Source: Vigna angularis
Lineage: Eukaryota > Streptophyta > Magnoliopsida > Fabales > Fabaceae
Reading direction: 5' to 3'
DNA: 64,000 bases
Assembly (NCBI RefSeq): GCF_016808095.1
Contig: NC_068979.1
Coordinates: 12,113,001 to 12,177,000 of the forward strand
The notes beneath the pieces are model-generated. The model did no database searches. It saw only the letters and a list, made by a program, of their open reading frames with translations, and was not told the DNA's origin. The position numbers and the translations under genes are program-made. This document shows, one piece after another, positions 45,814-58,862 of this stretch. Positions within the stretch are counted from its first letter, which is position 1; every line of letters begins with the position of its first letter.

Positions 45814-48010
45814 TCCATTAAGAAAAACATAACACAAACAACAACGGCCATAATAATAATAATAAATAAAATTGTAATGGGTGACATAGAAGGGAAGTAC
45901 TAGGAAAACAAAGCTACATTGGAAGGAAAGGACAAGTGAGTTGTTGTGATGTGTGTGGGACGAAAATAACTTGACTGCGCCATCAATATTAGCAAGGCAA
46001 AGCATGTGTGTAGCCACAACCCAACAATTTTATCACAGTGAAATTTCAGAAAAGAGAGAGAGAGAGAGAGATTACAACACATAACAATGCACTGTAGATG
46101 AAATTTCTCATGAGACTCACTTCCAAAGACCTTGTAGGGTCACTTCATCAAAACACCAGACCAGAGATTTTCCTAATAATATAACTTCTTCCTTATCTTG
46201 TTTTCCATTTCTTCATTTTTATAAATAGACACCTTCAAATTTAAGAAAAAGTTATTCATTTCCACTTTTTGAAATTAATGTATCCGTTATATATCCAGTG
46301 TACGTGGGGTGGATGTTCTTGCGTGTTCAATAACGTTTCTCACACACTTTTATATCTTACACTGTTTTTATACTCTTTCTTTTCATCAAGAAAAAATAGT
46401 TTTCTTGTCCCAGTTTTTACCATAAAAAGACGTGTTCAGAATGTGTAAAAAAACAATAAAGGAAGTGTAAAAACATAACTATTGTAAACTCGGGCATCAC
46501 ACTCAGTTAAACTTGTTTTACTTATAAATGTGAAAGAGAGCTTATGATTAATGTCTGTCAAAAGCATCAGTTGTTGAGATTCATTTTTTATTCAGAAAAT
46601 TCAAATTTAAAACTGGGTTGAAAGATTTTTATCAAACAGTTTATAAGCAAAAAGAAAATGCAAAGTAGAATGAATGAATGAAGTGTATGGATGGAGAGTG
46701 ATCCCTTGAGTTCTGGTTATGGTTTGTTGAGTTAAAGTTGGATGGAGAGTGACAAAAGAGAAATGGAAAAGAAATATTGGTTTTTTAGATAATGAGATTT
46801 GAGAAAGAAAGAATGAGATTATGTGTTTTGCCATAGAGACTTAATTATTGAGTGTGTGGTTTCCTTTTCATGCATCATTATTATGGCAACTAAGACAAGA
46901 AAAGTGGAGAGAATCGAAAAAGACTAACATAAGAAGACAAAAAGTCAAATGAAGACGCATGACCCCAGATTGATTTGCATCCAAAGATAACCCTATCTCT
47001 CTATCTATCCACCTATTATATTATTTAGGAACGAGAATAAATGTTATGTTTGTTTCAGACACCATTCATACTTACATGCCTCATTATGCAACATCTTTTC
47101 ATGTACAAATTATAATTTCTTCTTAAAACAGGATAAATATGTATAAAAATGTTTCAAACACAAATATGATAAAAAAAATCTTCATATTTATTTCTTATTA
47201 CATTTAATTTCATGAATTCAAGTTTAATCAAGCCAATAACAAGCACAAGTGTAAGAAGTCAAGGGTTTTGTTTGTAAGAAAAAAAGGTTATGACTTAAAG
47301 TTTGACTCCTTTAATTTAAGGATAAAACGTGCTATGAATCTATATAAAATATTATCTTGTATAAAATTCAAGTTAGATACATAGTTGAAGTTATTGTTAG
47401 GAATAATAAAGATAGAAACTTGATGCGGATGAAAATTTTATTGAGATTTTTATAATTAAAAGTAATTTTAATTATGTGTAATTAATATCGTGTTAAGACA
47501 ATTATCCACGTGAATATTTTTCTCTCGTTGTTATTAAAAATGATTAAAAAGTATGTTTCAATTTTGGAGGGACCGAAAAATGTATTTAAATTTTAGAGGG
47601 ATATTAGATGACTTATTTAATATTTTAGAAATTTTATACGGATACAAATCTTGTTTTACTGTTTATAACCGAGCTTAATTAAAAACGTAAGTTTGATTTG
47701 TTAAAAAAATATTTTTATTTAGCTTCAGTTTGGCTTGTTTAATACATTTATAACTTAATTAATTTTACTTTTCAAAACAAATTCTTACGTTATTTTGTAA
47801 CTCTATCAATATAACAATTCAAATGCAATTTAACATTTACTAAAATCTTATTTTAATTTAGTTCAAAAATGTATTATATCGATAAAAATATTATAATAAA
47901 AATATAAAAGTGTAATATATATAAAATTATTTCATATAGTACTGTTTGTATTATATATATGATTGATATTATCTCAAACAAGACAAAATTACCAAGAATC
48001 AACTATAATT
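45814..48010. other. AT-rich intergenic
   Basis: No supported gene. A (GA)n run lies at about 46054-46071. Short frames at 45802-46082 and 46607-46834 lack any domain. Confidence 0.4.
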
Positions 48011-48016
48011 AATCGA

Positions 48017-49013
48017 CACTACAAAAATTCATGAAGTTATCGATTAAAATAAATTCATCGATAAATTTGAATTATCGAAGAATTTTTTATTGACGAATTT
48101 TTTGAAATTTAATTTTTTGATGAATTTTATCAACTAATTTTACTGATGGATTTATTATTGATTCCATTAATAAAATTCATTGGTAAATGAAAAATAATTA
48201 TTAATAAAAAAATTTGTCAATAAATGAGAAATGTATTATTTATAGAAAAATTCGTCGATAAATCTATCAGTAGAAAAAATGATAAATATTTCGTCTAAAA
48301 TACACTGGATTTAAAGATAAAAACACAATCACTCATTCTCTTATGCACGCCTCTCTCTTTTCCTCTCTTTCTCTCCATGGCATGGAGGAACCTCCAACTT
48401 CAATTTTGGCAACAATGTTATAATGGAGTAACATGGTAAAGAAGCAACCACCTCCATTAGCACAACACAACATTTTAGTTTTGATGGAAACTATTGAATC
48501 CTCCAATGTTATCTTAGTTGCTGTTGTGGATGCCAACACAATCATCGAATCTGACAAAATGTTTCACGACCTTAGCAACAAGTTCATCTTCATCACTGTC
48601 TCGTCGTCTTCTGTTCCTGGTTTTGGTGGTAGTTTTCATTCTCAAGTTAATTCAATTAGGTATTCAAAAGTGAATATCACCTATCTAGGTTACCAAAGTC
48701 TTACTATGGAGATTGAGAGGATGGGGTAGTTGAATCTCAAAAGGTGTAGAAACATTTGCATTATGGAAAAACAAATACTTTCAGTCCTAAAAAAAAGAAG
48801 AATGAGAGAGAAAGAAGATGAACTAAATCGTGATATTTATCAATGAAATTTAACAACAAATTTTTTCTATAATTACTAACAAATTTTATCTTCATTAATT
48901 TTTGACAAATATAAAATTATGTTGAGAAATGTCATCGATTACACTATTACTGAGAAATTTTTAATCTTTCCAACAAATTTTAACGGCCAATAATACTTAT
49001 TTTTCTTCTAGTG
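48017..49013. mobile_element. CACTA-type non-autonomous element
   Basis: A 997-bp block from CACTACAAAAATTC to TTTTTCTTCTAGTG, that is inverted termini CACTA(C/G)(A)AAAA. Subterminal regions on both sides carry many A/T-rich units built on ATTCATCGATAAATTT / AATTTGTCAATAAATG, typical of CACTA elements. The 3-bp flanks (CGA, AAA) do not match, so the insertion site is altered or the ends are slightly off. The middle (48330-48730) is less AT-rich and gives a 98-residue frame without recognisable domain; it could be captured host sequence. Confidence 0.7.
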
Positions 49014-51645
49014 AAACATTAAAGTATAAGACAAATTAGTGAGACTCTAAATAAATTAAAGAAGATAACAATCTAAATAGCCTAATCCAACCAAGTAAAA
49101 ATTTATAAACTCATTATAAATAATATTATTTACGAGATAAATAATTACGTATTCATTATAACCGTTATTATTATTTAATACACGTACCTAACTTCAATAT
49201 TGGAGTGTAAACACTCCTCAAATTCGAAAGACATATGAACATTGACATATCTCATAATACCTAAAGACAAAGAAGGAATATCTCATATTAAATTTGAAAA
49301 ACATAAGAGATAAACTTCTTGTGAAGTTTTTGCATTATGATTTCGATTGTAGTGTATCTGTATATATAAAAACGAGATACTCATAATTTCTAAATGTTTG
49401 AACTTGTCTTATTTAAAAAATCAAATCTAAAAAAAAGTTTAAATTTATTTATTTAACTAAAAGAAACTTGAATAAATAATTACTCAGTCCACTAACTTAC
49501 TTGTTTATACTCTAATCACAAGCATAATCAAATCAAATTCAATTTGGCTACTAAATTGAGTCAAACCTAATTAATTGAACTCATTTAATTTGTGCACAAA
49601 AGTTTAAGCCTAAACTAAAATTCATTCAGAGAGTTGAAGTCAAATTAGTATAAAAACTGGATGTGAGTAAAAGCCATCTTGCAATAAGTGAGGTTACAAA
49701 GCTCAAATTTAATTAAAATCTCAAATTTATTTAGATGATATTTTAATGTAAATAAAGCATAAACGGACCCATGATTGAATTGGGGAAAATAGGTCAAGAT
49801 TTTTGAAAATTTAAAATGAACATTATTTTTGAAGATGAATTGCAAGTGGGTTGGTTAAAGAGAACCATGAATTCTACCATTATGAAGCTTTGGACGCCAC
49901 TAAAAAAGTTTATACTATAAGGTCTCCGGTCTACGATGCATTAATGATAGCGTTGTAATTAGTCCTTCACAATTTTTCATACAATAATAAACGTCCAATT
50001 GAATATTACCAAACATATATATCACAGTAGCTGCTTAATAAGGAAGGACATGTATACGATAAAGAAATTTAAAATATTTAATTAAATTTCAATATCTTTA
50101 ATTGAGTTTAATTATTTTCTATTACATTTTATACTTTATTTTTTTCTTAATTAATTGGATGACGTATTTTTATTTTATTTTATTTTTACATGTTAAAAAA
50201 TATGATATTTTATATATGATTATATGGTTATTGTTAAATGACAAATAAATTTTCTTGTTTTAACTAAAAACATATTAGATAACAAAATCATGACTTATAA
50301 TAACTAAGAGACTCTCATTGTCATATATTAATGTAGGTAAAGACAACAATATATTATTATACAATCCGATTTCAATGAAAATTTTAATAAAAATAATAAC
50401 AATTATTTTTTAGTTTATATTAATTGTAATATTATATTATATTAACAAAAATGTTCCACATTTTTAACACATAAAAATAATTAAGATAACATATAACAGT
50501 CACGCCAATAAATTTAATTTTGAACTAAAACTGCAAATGAATTTTAGAATTATTTTATTGAAGTACGTTGATGTAATAAAAATATTAAAAACTTAAATAA
50601 AAAATCAATTGTAAAATTAAAACAAATATTTTTCAAATCTTGAAAATATTTTTTTATCAAAATTTAAATAATATATATTAAAATGCAGGTTATATAAGAT
50701 TTCTTATATTAAAATAAAATCTGGAAAAAAAATCTTAAAAATAATGTCACAAAATAAAATTATAAAAGATACATTAAAATTTCATTGTTACAGTGAAAAT
50801 GATCTTATCTGAAAAAACGACTTGTATAATAATAGGTGTGGCATTTGTTGGAGGATGTAGGGTCTTCGGGAAACATAGTTCCATATTCTCATTTGTCATG
50901 CACAAATTTGGATGGGAGAATCATCATTTTTAGTTTGATTTATGTTCATAATTTGTCTTCGGTTTTATTCTGATTTGATTTGATGATAATACACAAAAAC
51001 ATTTTATTCACACAACCGATAATTTGTAATGTTATATTTTCTCAGAAATTATTATGAAAATTATGAAAAAAATTAACCAAAAAACTTATAAAATTTTGAT
51101 GTTTTAAAAACTTAAACGCGTTTAATTTTTTCATAAACAAAAGATTAGTTATTTCATACAAAAAATGGACTTATTTATGTCATCCTATCGTTCAAGAAGG
51201 TGAAAAGAATCATTGTACTTATTTTAAAAGAAATTAATTGTGATGTATTTTTTATACAGAAAAATATGATTTTAGTTAACTAAAATTATTGGATAAATTG
51301 TAAAAATAATAAATTTTAATTAGTTAGAATAAGAAGGTGTCGTCCTATATTGGCTATTAAAATAAGAAATTTAAATTCTTAGCTTATTAAAATCTAGTTA
51401 ATAATTTGATGTCAACACGTGCAAATTTGTCACCATGTTAGCAAGTACATTCTAATAATTTATTTGTATAGGTTTCCAACTTAATTACGTGTTAAAGTTT
51501 TCATGTCAATCTACCTCCTCAACTCAATTAATCCACTTTTAACTTAGACTAATAATTATATTAATTTATATATAATAAAAGTAAATTAAAAAAAATACAA
51601 GCCATCTATTTAGGGATAATATTTAAAAGTGAGCTGACAAATTGG
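49014..51645. other. AT-rich intergenic
   Basis: No supported gene, no clear terminal repeats. Confidence 0.4.
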
Positions 51646-51649
51646 AAGG

Positions 51650-52140
51650 TGTATTGTATGACAGTCTGTGAGTCAAGGATCGGGTGATCGGCAATCCAGT
51701 GAGAAAATGACTGAGTGGAACAGTCGTTAATTAATAATTAATCTGAACAATAACAATAATTAATGAGAATAATAATCATTGGTTGACAATTAATAAAATA
51801 ATATCATTTATTGGTAATAAATGGAGCAGACCTACTAATAAACTCAATATAATATTTATACATATACGTGGGAGGTAAGATATTTAATTTTGATTAATAA
51901 TTTTTATTACAACATTAATAAGCAAAGCCACTGACTTAAGCGTCAGAGTGTCTTCTACATGCACCCTCCCACACGGCTTGCACAAGAAGGAGAGATAGCA
52001 AACAACGTAACTTAGATGATGGAGGATCATCAAGGAACTCATCCAATCTTTAGGACAACTTTGAGTGCTTTGAGTAAGGGACTTCAACACCCACGGTGCC
52101 CACCGTGGGGCCGAGCGACATCCCTTGTAGCCATAAGGAA
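51650..52140 (+). mobile_element. LTR fragment with GCCCACCGTGGGG primer-type site
   Basis: Starts TGTATTGTATGACA and shares AATTAATAATTAATCTGAAC and CAATAACAAT...ATTAATG blocks with the arms at 56848-57539. The last part, ACTTAAGCGTCAGAGTGTCTTCT, matches ACTTAAGCGTTGGAGTGTCTTCT at about 25020. GGTGCCCACCGTGGGGCC at about 52094-52111 occupies the primer-site position as in the fragment at 24771. No matching 3' LTR was found. Gypsy-type by style of the primer site; inference. Confidence 0.65.
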
Positions 52141-53060
52141 CCAAACGAGCGGTACAATGGAAACACAATCGCCTAGTCGCCTGACCCCAATATTGTCACT
52201 GTGTAACATGCTCAACCTTGACTTGGGGGTCTTGCACACAAAACAACTTGTTATATAATCGAGTGGTAAGTCTTTGTTCAAGCCTTGAAAGCGTGACCGA
52301 TTATCTTGGATGTTCAGCCTAATCACAAACCACCAGAAGCGGATGGTGTCACGGACATGGCAGTCGCACCAGGCGTTGGGAGCAACGAAGAACTCGTTTT
52401 GATTCTTGTATCTGAATGGGTTGCAGAAAATCATCTTGGCAATCACTAGGAAGAACAGAGATATAATGAGCAAACTCATTTGCTTTAGATGCCCGTCTTC
52501 TTGAGATATTCACAAAATGGTCTTTGTGAGTTACGGACATTGGTCACATTCTTTCAACGGTTACCCTAAGGGCTTCAAGTATTTGAGACTTCTCAATGGA
52601 AGCATCAATGTGAAGGAAAATTCATAACAACCTGTGAGAGGGATGAGAAAGAATTTTGTATTAAAGTGGAGTTGTCCGACAAGTTCCAAGAAATCAAAGA
52701 AAAGATAAAGACATTGAGGAACATTCCCGTTGACTAACAATCGCTACTCTTCAATGGTCAGGTTTTTCAAAACGAAGCCCTGTTCATCTATTCTCACATC
52801 TATCAACTCTCTCGCGTTCAACAATTGGTTGATAACGGTTGAAAAACTGTTATTTTCATACTTAATTTTGACATCAAAAAACACCCTTTATGACTTAGAA
52901 ACTAGCTTGAAATCGTGGTTTTGCTTAAGTTATGGAAATAAGAGAGTTGGATGGGATTTATGCTTGGTTTTCTTTGTTTTGGCAAGACTTTAGAGGAATT
53001 GGATGAAAGAAGTTGAAGTAGCAAGAAGTTGAACTCAGGAAAGGAAGGAAAAGTGCACAA
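52141..53060. other. Less AT-rich stretch, probably retroelement debris
   Basis: Follows an LTR and primer-type site, so it may be internal retrotransposon sequence, but no gag or pol motif is readable. Open frames on both strands (52016-52258, 52084-52479, 52349-52540, 52730-52993) have no recognisable domain. Confidence 0.35.
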
Positions 53061-53064
53061 AAGA

Positions 53065-53262
53065 AGAATCGCAGCCACCGCTCAGCATCATTTCATCGCT
53101 GAGCGCCAATCTTGCTGTTAAGTGCACTGTCTCACGCTTAAGCGCCATCGTTGAGGGCTAATTCAAGTATCGCAGTCACCGCTGAGCGGCATTCTACCGC
53201 TAAGCGCCAAAGTCTGCTGTTGAGTACACTGTCTCACGCTTGAGCGCCGTGAGGCAATATTA
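53065..53262 (+). repeat. 101-bp tandem duplication
   Basis: ATCGCAGCCACCGCTCAGC (about 53069) and ATCGCAGTCACCGCTGAGC (about 53170) start two units with period 101, each with GCACTGTCTCACGCTTAAGCG-type ends. GCTGAGCG/CGCTTAAGCG motifs of this kind are common in legume LTRs; the following 53263-53725 ends in GTACACTTGCCGAAG and GTTAACA, LTR-like. Confidence 0.85.
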
Positions 53263-53725
53263 CCTAGACATAGGAATAGGAGGATCGATTGTCTTTAAGC
53301 TTTTGTGCAAATGTAATGCATGATTAATTGCTAGGGAGACAAGACATTGTGAACTAGTAATTAGGATTAGGCTTTCTTCACCGAGACATCAAATTTAAGG
53401 TAAATTAGAAAGTGGCATTAACATTAATGAAGAAAGATGAATTCATAAATGCATGAGAGTGGATAGGATAAGTCGGAAACCCCAACAACATAATCATTCC
53501 ATATTTTACATCAATCACTTTTTCATCTTTCAATCCAATTGATTAACACTTGCATTCATGTTTACTTTTCCGTGATATAAACACAACAAATTCGTTTACA
53601 AGTCTTATTTAATCAATAAATCACATAACTGTTTAGGCCGTGAGTCTTTAGGGAAACGATACTTGGTCTTACCATTTATTATTACTTGATATGATTCGGT
53701 ACACTTGCCGAAGTGTTAACATTGG
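53263..53725 (+). repeat. Probable LTR end
   Basis: Carries AACGATACTTGG...GGTACACTTGCCGAAGTG, a phrase typical of the 3' end of certain plant LTRs, and stops at TTAACA. No second LTR and no clear primer site. The following sequence is a resistance-gene fragment, so the two are joined by rearrangement or insertion. Confidence 0.4.
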
Positions 53726-53799
53726 TTCAGCCCAATGAAAATGAATATGATCTGCCACAATGGATTAGGAACATGTCCAAATTAGGTATACAGGAGATG

Positions 53800-54170
53800 T
53801 AAGAGATGCTCTCGTCGATTCCAGAAGAACATGATAATCTTGTCAATAATATATGGCAAAAGCTACACCTAAGATATCTTACGAAACTAAATAGCTTAGT
53901 CAGAATTAAAATAACTTGTGCAAAGGTAGAATTGTGACTACAAAAAAATCTTGAGTCATTGGAATTCGGGATATGGGGAGAATTGACAAGTCAACCATTG
54001 TTAAGGCCTTGTTTGCCAAATACTTTCCCTATTTTGATCATGTTTGCTTCATGGCCAATGCAAATGAATTTTTGCTTGATAAGCTTTTCTTTGAGTTCTT
54101 CAAAGAGGAAGTTTCCACATCAAATGTGACAATAGGGAGCACCCTTCGGCAAAGCCTGTCGCGGCCGTCA
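53800..54170 (+). pseudogene. TIR-NB-ARC (TNL) resistance-gene fragment
   Basis: Debris of an intracellular immune receptor of the TNL class, which acts as an ATP-switched sensor of pathogen effectors. The part seen is the linker and start of NB-ARC. One frame reads HDNLVNNIWQKLHLRYLTKL and on, with a stop near 53936 after CAKVEL; then the frame changes. ATG 53973 opens MGRIDKSTIVKALFAKYFPY, a P-loop region where family members have GMGGIGK(T/S)T, followed by LLDKLFFEFFKEEVSTSN. It ends near 54170. The P-loop glycines are partly lost, there is at least one stop and one frameshift, and the TIR, most of NB-ARC and the LRRs are absent. No expression is expected. Match judged from memory of legume TNLs. 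Confidence 0.75.
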
Positions 54171-55000
54171 TAATTGCCCCCGTACGGAACGGGTAACCTT
54201 GCCCCTTGTTTGGCCACATCGATTTTGTTCCTTATTCCTCAAAGCTTTCACCGATGAAGAAAGAGGAAACAAGCGACGATGAAGTGAAAGTGGTGATCCT
54301 TGAAGTTGGTGTCATGGAATGCCTTGTAGAATGTTGTAATACATTTTATGTCCAAAGGACCTAGCTTTAGGAGTATATAAGCACTCATAAAATCTACACT
54401 TGCAGGTGGTTTTTGTTAGAGATGATAATCGGTGAAAGTAAATCCTACCCAATCTTTTAAGGAGGAAACAAAAGTGAAAACAATTCACTGATTAAGCGGC
54501 GACAATCAAATTGGGCACAGTCGAGTGGAGTTAAGGTTTTAGTCCAAACCTACGATTTTGACTCCTTCTTTGAGAAGCAACTTCAAAATTATATTTTTGA
54601 TATTCCGTGTAATACTCAGGAGGGAAATCTGCTCATAGTTTTGGCCATTCTTGTTGGGCCATTTTTCTTTTGTGCAGGGTATAATTACAGTCAACATCCT
54701 CAACTCTTTGGTAGGTCAGAAGGCATTAAGAATTAAAATCTCGGTCGTGACACATCCTAATGTGCTTTCCCATTTTGGTCTTCAAACGTTTAATCGAAGA
54801 CCGAGCAATCTCGCTTGCTTGACCATCCACCCTTATAGCCTAAACTAACTTGATATTAATTGTTTAAACTCATAAATGCGTTGGTTTGATTGGTTACACT
54901 TTTTCTGACCGTTCAAATTTGAGTTGTTATTTGTCTTCAGTTCAAATGACAGGACCCTGCATACAAACCACTTGGCCAACTTTGAGCAACCAGTAAGTGA
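54171..55000. other. Unassigned, likely retroelement debris
   Basis: Moderate base composition but no readable domain. The 65-residue frame at 54651-54848 is not supported. Confidence 0.3.
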
Positions 55001-55032
55001 GGAGTATACTCCCATTAGATTATTTCATTCCT

Positions 55033-55205
55033 TTAAGCCTAGGTAATATTCCAAGTGAACTCCTAGAGTTTGCCGACCGGTGAGGAGCGTCCTCCCACCG
55101 GATCATACTTTCCTATAAGCTTAGGGAATGTTCCAAGAGAACCCCTAGAGCTCGCTGACCGGTGAGGAGCGACCTCCCATCAGATCATATCTTCCTTTAA
55201 GCCGT
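55033..55205 (+). repeat. 82-bp tandem repeat, about 2.1 copies
   Basis: TCCTTTAAGCCTAGGTAATA and TCCTATAAGCTTAGGGAATG start two units of about 82 bp; each contains GACCGGTGAGGAGCG(T/A)CCTC. A third start, TCCTTTAAGCC, lies at about 55193. Part of an LTR-like region. Confidence 0.85.
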
Positions 55206-55400
55206 TCCTAGTGAACTCGTAGAACTCATCGATCAAGAAAAAATCAAAGAAAGTGAGGAATAGATACTTAAAGCGCATCGAAAACAAACTCTTAATACAA
55301 CACGAGCGACCGCTCTCAAGTTCAGAATAATTCATGTGCACGTCTTCCAATAAAGAGCTTGCTGGGCTTGGAGGCTTGTGTACTTGATACGTTATTGTTG
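55206..55400 (+). repeat. LTR-like segment matching the 23.4/24.7 kb flanks
   Basis: CTTAAAGCGCATCGAAAACAAACTC...ATACAACACGAGCGACC, AATAAAGAGCTTGCTGGGCTTGGAGGCTTGTGTACT matches the two flanks of Mutator-like element A. It shows the sequence as it was before that insertion. Confidence 0.65.
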
Positions 55401-56840
55401 AAACTATCAAATTATTACTACTTTTCAAGGAAACTTCAGTATTTCCAAGTCAGTAGTCAAGAAAGTAGATAGGGTTAAAGTAATCCTGAGTCGTCTCCCA
55501 ACGAATACGGAATTGCTTTTTAATATTTGACTTTTATGAATGCTATGCAATGCTCAAGAATAAAAGTAAGAAACTATGCTAATGAAATTAGTATTTAAAG
55601 AATGTTCGAGTTTAAGTAAAGAACAAGTAGAAAACTTAAAAACACATATAATGAAATAAGCTAATTCCACTGCTTTTCCAAGATAGATTCATCATCGGTT
55701 TCAACATATCAATGTTCAATTGATTATTGTTCAAGTTTCAAATTAATTAAAGTACATTCTTAATTAATTTGAGGGCGATCATGTAGATAACCAAAGTAGA
55801 TTCTCAATCAAATGCAAAACCTTTCTAGATTATTCACAATGAATTTAACCAAAGTACATTCTTAATCAAATATTCAAATAAAGTAAAAAAAAAAAAGAAG
55901 GTTCTTTTTGTTTTTGATTTCTAACTAAAGCTTATACATCCAAAATAACAATCGAAATCTAAAGAAATTAAAAAAATCTAATAGCAAAAAGCTAAGTACC
56001 AGAACAATAGGAGAAGGACTGTAGTAGTGCAAACACCTTTTTAAAGGAAGCAAATACATGCTTCAATAATGCCACCTAAATGCAAAACCTAGACACAAAT
56101 GGTACCATAAAAATATAGGTTAGGAAGAACATAACAAGCCTTAATGAAACAGAAAAAAAGAACATGAGGGAAGAGAGAACGAACCTCACAAGGGAGCCAA
56201 CAATGGAAATAGAGCAAGGTGAAAATAGAAGAAGAATGAATAGGACTATAGTGACAACGAAAATGGCACCCAACAACTATAACGAAAATCGCATCTAACA
56301 AGTGGAGTGGCAGCAAAGAAAATGACACATCACAAGTTATCTAACGGTGTAAATGAATCACGAATAGAGTGAAAAATGGTGAAAATAGTGAAAGAATGCA
56401 ACAAAATGCAAGTTTCCAAAGGTAAAGGAGAAGAGAATGTGAATTTTGTAGCAACACGATGTAATAGGATCCCTTGTTGGGTATGTAAATTTTTCAAAAA
56501 TTAACTTTACCATAACAATGAAAATTTGGTAATTATTGGCCAACTATAGGTAGCGGTTTTAAAATAACCAAAGTCTATTCTCTCTTTGATTATAGGCTTT
56601 CGTTTTAAATAATTTAAAAAATATCACATAGTTTTAAATGCTTCGTTTTAAATACATCTCCAAAACACGATATATTTCTTTCACAAGACACAATTATTTT
56701 GCACACCACCCCTTAAGATAATAGAACCTTTATCAACTCTCACCAATATTATCTTCCTATATGTGATTCAATTATTGATAGAGTCAAGATAAATTTATCC
56801 TTGAAATCACTATTTAATACAACTCCTACAATAATCTCAA
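55401..56840. other. Intergenic, possible TE debris
   Basis: No supported gene. 55665-55880 resembles internal LTR-type sequence (repeated AAAGTACATTCTTAAT). 56530-56620 carries AACCAAAGTCTATTCTCTC / GGCTTTCGTTTTAAATAA motifs related to those at 8470-8640. Confidence 0.35.
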
Positions 56841-56847
56841 TGTAGAA

Positions 56848-57539
56848 TGTACTGTATGACACCTGGTCAGCCAAGGACTGGATGATCGACCATCTAGTAA
56901 CGAAATGATTGATCGGTTAGAAACAATAATTAATTGATAATTAATCTGAACAATAACAATCATTAATGGGCAATTAATAAGAATAATAGTCATTAATTGG
57001 AAATTAATAAGAATACTAAAAGTCATTAATTGGTAATTAATGGGTCATACCTAATTTTAAGTCCATTATAAGGTTTATAAATATATGTTTGACAGGATGT
57101 TTCGGTCAGGGGTCGAGGATCTGCCTCCTTGCTCAAATTATCTTCTACTTCTCAGCTTTGATCGTGAAATAATCTATAAATCCTCTTGAACTATTTGGTC
57201 TTTTGCGAGTTACTATTTGGCAATCAAAGCTGGGAAGCAGAAGATCATTTGAGCAAGGAGGTAGATCCTCGACCCCTAACCGAAACATCCATGTCAAATA
57301 TATATTTATAAACCTTATAATGGGCTTACAATTAGGTTTGACCCATTAATTACCAATTAATGACTTTTATTATTTTTATTAATTTCCAACTAATGACTAT
57401 TATTCTTACTAATTGCCTAGTAATGATTGTTATTGTTCAGATAAATTATCAATTAATTATTGTTCCTGACTAGTCGGTCATTTTGTTGCTGGATGGTCGA
57501 CCATCCAGTTCTTGACTGACCGGGTGGTCATACAGTACA
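56848..57539. repeat. 692-bp inverted repeat built from LTR arms
   Basis: Two arms of about 315 bp (56848 to about 57165, and about 57225-57539) are inverted copies with few differences, around a spacer of about 60 bp. Each arm starts TGTACTGTATGAC and carries the AATTAATCTGAACAATAACA block found in the LTR fragment at 51650. So it is two LTR pieces of one family head to head. No matching target duplication was found. A transcript would fold into a long hairpin. Confidence 0.88.
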
Positions 57540-57902
57540 AAGTATTTTCTCATTGAAAATAATTACATTCACATTAAACACATAACTACATTCACATCAA
57601 ACACATATCTATATAACAAATCAACATCATATAGTAGACTATGGTTCATGTCTTGACTCTACTCGCCCTCATACCAAATATCATTAAGAGATAATGGCTA
57701 ATGCCCTTGACTCTACTCAACCACTTATCCATATAAAACAACAGATTATGACTAACACCCTAACTTTACTTGACCACACACCCACCCATTTTATTTTAAA
57801 AATCTTAAAATAATTTATTTTTATTAGATGAGACAAGTTTGTCCAACGAGACAATGTTAGGAGTTTTTCGAACTTAGGCTCACTTAACAAAACACCTCTA
57901 GA
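57540..57902. other. Short intergenic
   Basis: No gene. Two or three imperfect copies of an approximately 57-bp phrase with CTTGACTCTACTC(G/A)CC(C/A) lie at 57650-57780. Confidence 0.4.
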
Positions 57903-57910
57903 GGTATACT

Positions 57911-58854
57911 TAAAGGTGACAAAACGAGCTAGCCAGATCCATTTTTTACTATTGAAAATGAACCAGGATGGGCAACACGTTTACACAACATGGACCAGAA
58001 AATACAATTTTGTCTCATCTCGTGACGGGCTAACGATCCATCCCGTCTGGCCCGCTCATTCCGTCATTTTTTTAAGAAAAATTGTGTGTTTTTTTTAACT
58101 CTAGTTAAACTTAAAAAATCATTTGTCCTTGACTACCTACAAAATAATTGATTAAAAGAGAAAAGATTAAGGAGTACATTTTAGTATATATATGGAGATA
58201 AAACATTCATTCGTGAAAATCAATTCTTAAGAACTAACTATTTCATTAACCATGTTCAAGTATAGCTGAAACATTTTTCTTTTTACATTTTAGTCTGACC
58301 AACAAGAAAGGAAACTCCATCTTTACAGTCACCCATTGACGTTGCGAGACTTTCTTCAAAACCTTTTTATTTCACCAGTTTATAACAATGTCTTGCACTA
58401 CTTCCAACATTTTCCTTATGGGAAGCAATTCCAACATTTGTATAACCCTACCAAAATAATATTATGAAGTTTAAATTTCAATTACCAAAAAATAAACATT
58501 CCAAAACAAACTTGTAAAAGAAAAGGCCTAATCATCATGTTTGGTAATAAACTAACATTTTTTTTCATTCAAAACCTCTAAAAATATATTTAAATGGAGA
58601 GCAGAAGCAAACAAAATAAATATCCATCCATATTTTCTAGTGAGAATGCAAAGTAGCAAAATAATGAATTGGGCCACACATGTCAAGTCTTTTTCTAAAT
58701 CACTTACGGGTTATAGGCTAGCTCGTGGTCAACCCATCTTGCAACCCAACAATTTGACATGAGTCAGGTTGATATGGGTTGACAGGTTCAATATCTTGAC
58801 TTGACGTACCTTTCATTAACGGGTTGGCAAGTCAGATCCATTATTCCACCCCTA
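57911..58854. mobile_element. hAT-type non-autonomous transposon
   Basis: A 944-bp element with ends TAAAGGTGACAAAACGAGC / TAGGGGTGGAATAATGGAT and the exact 8-bp target duplication GGTATACT (57903-57910 and 58855-58862). The left and right subterminal parts contain CCCGTCTGGCCCGCTCATT and GGGTTGGCAAG / ATGGGTTGACAGG, like the hAT element at 30095. No transposase frame. The terminal repeats are weaker than in that copy. Confidence 0.82.
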
Positions 58855-58862
58855 GGTATACT

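Noticed and set aside
53973..54173. A functional NB-ARC gene start
   Set aside because: Stops and a frameshift upstream, a degenerate P-loop and loss of the rest of the domain show a dead fragment.
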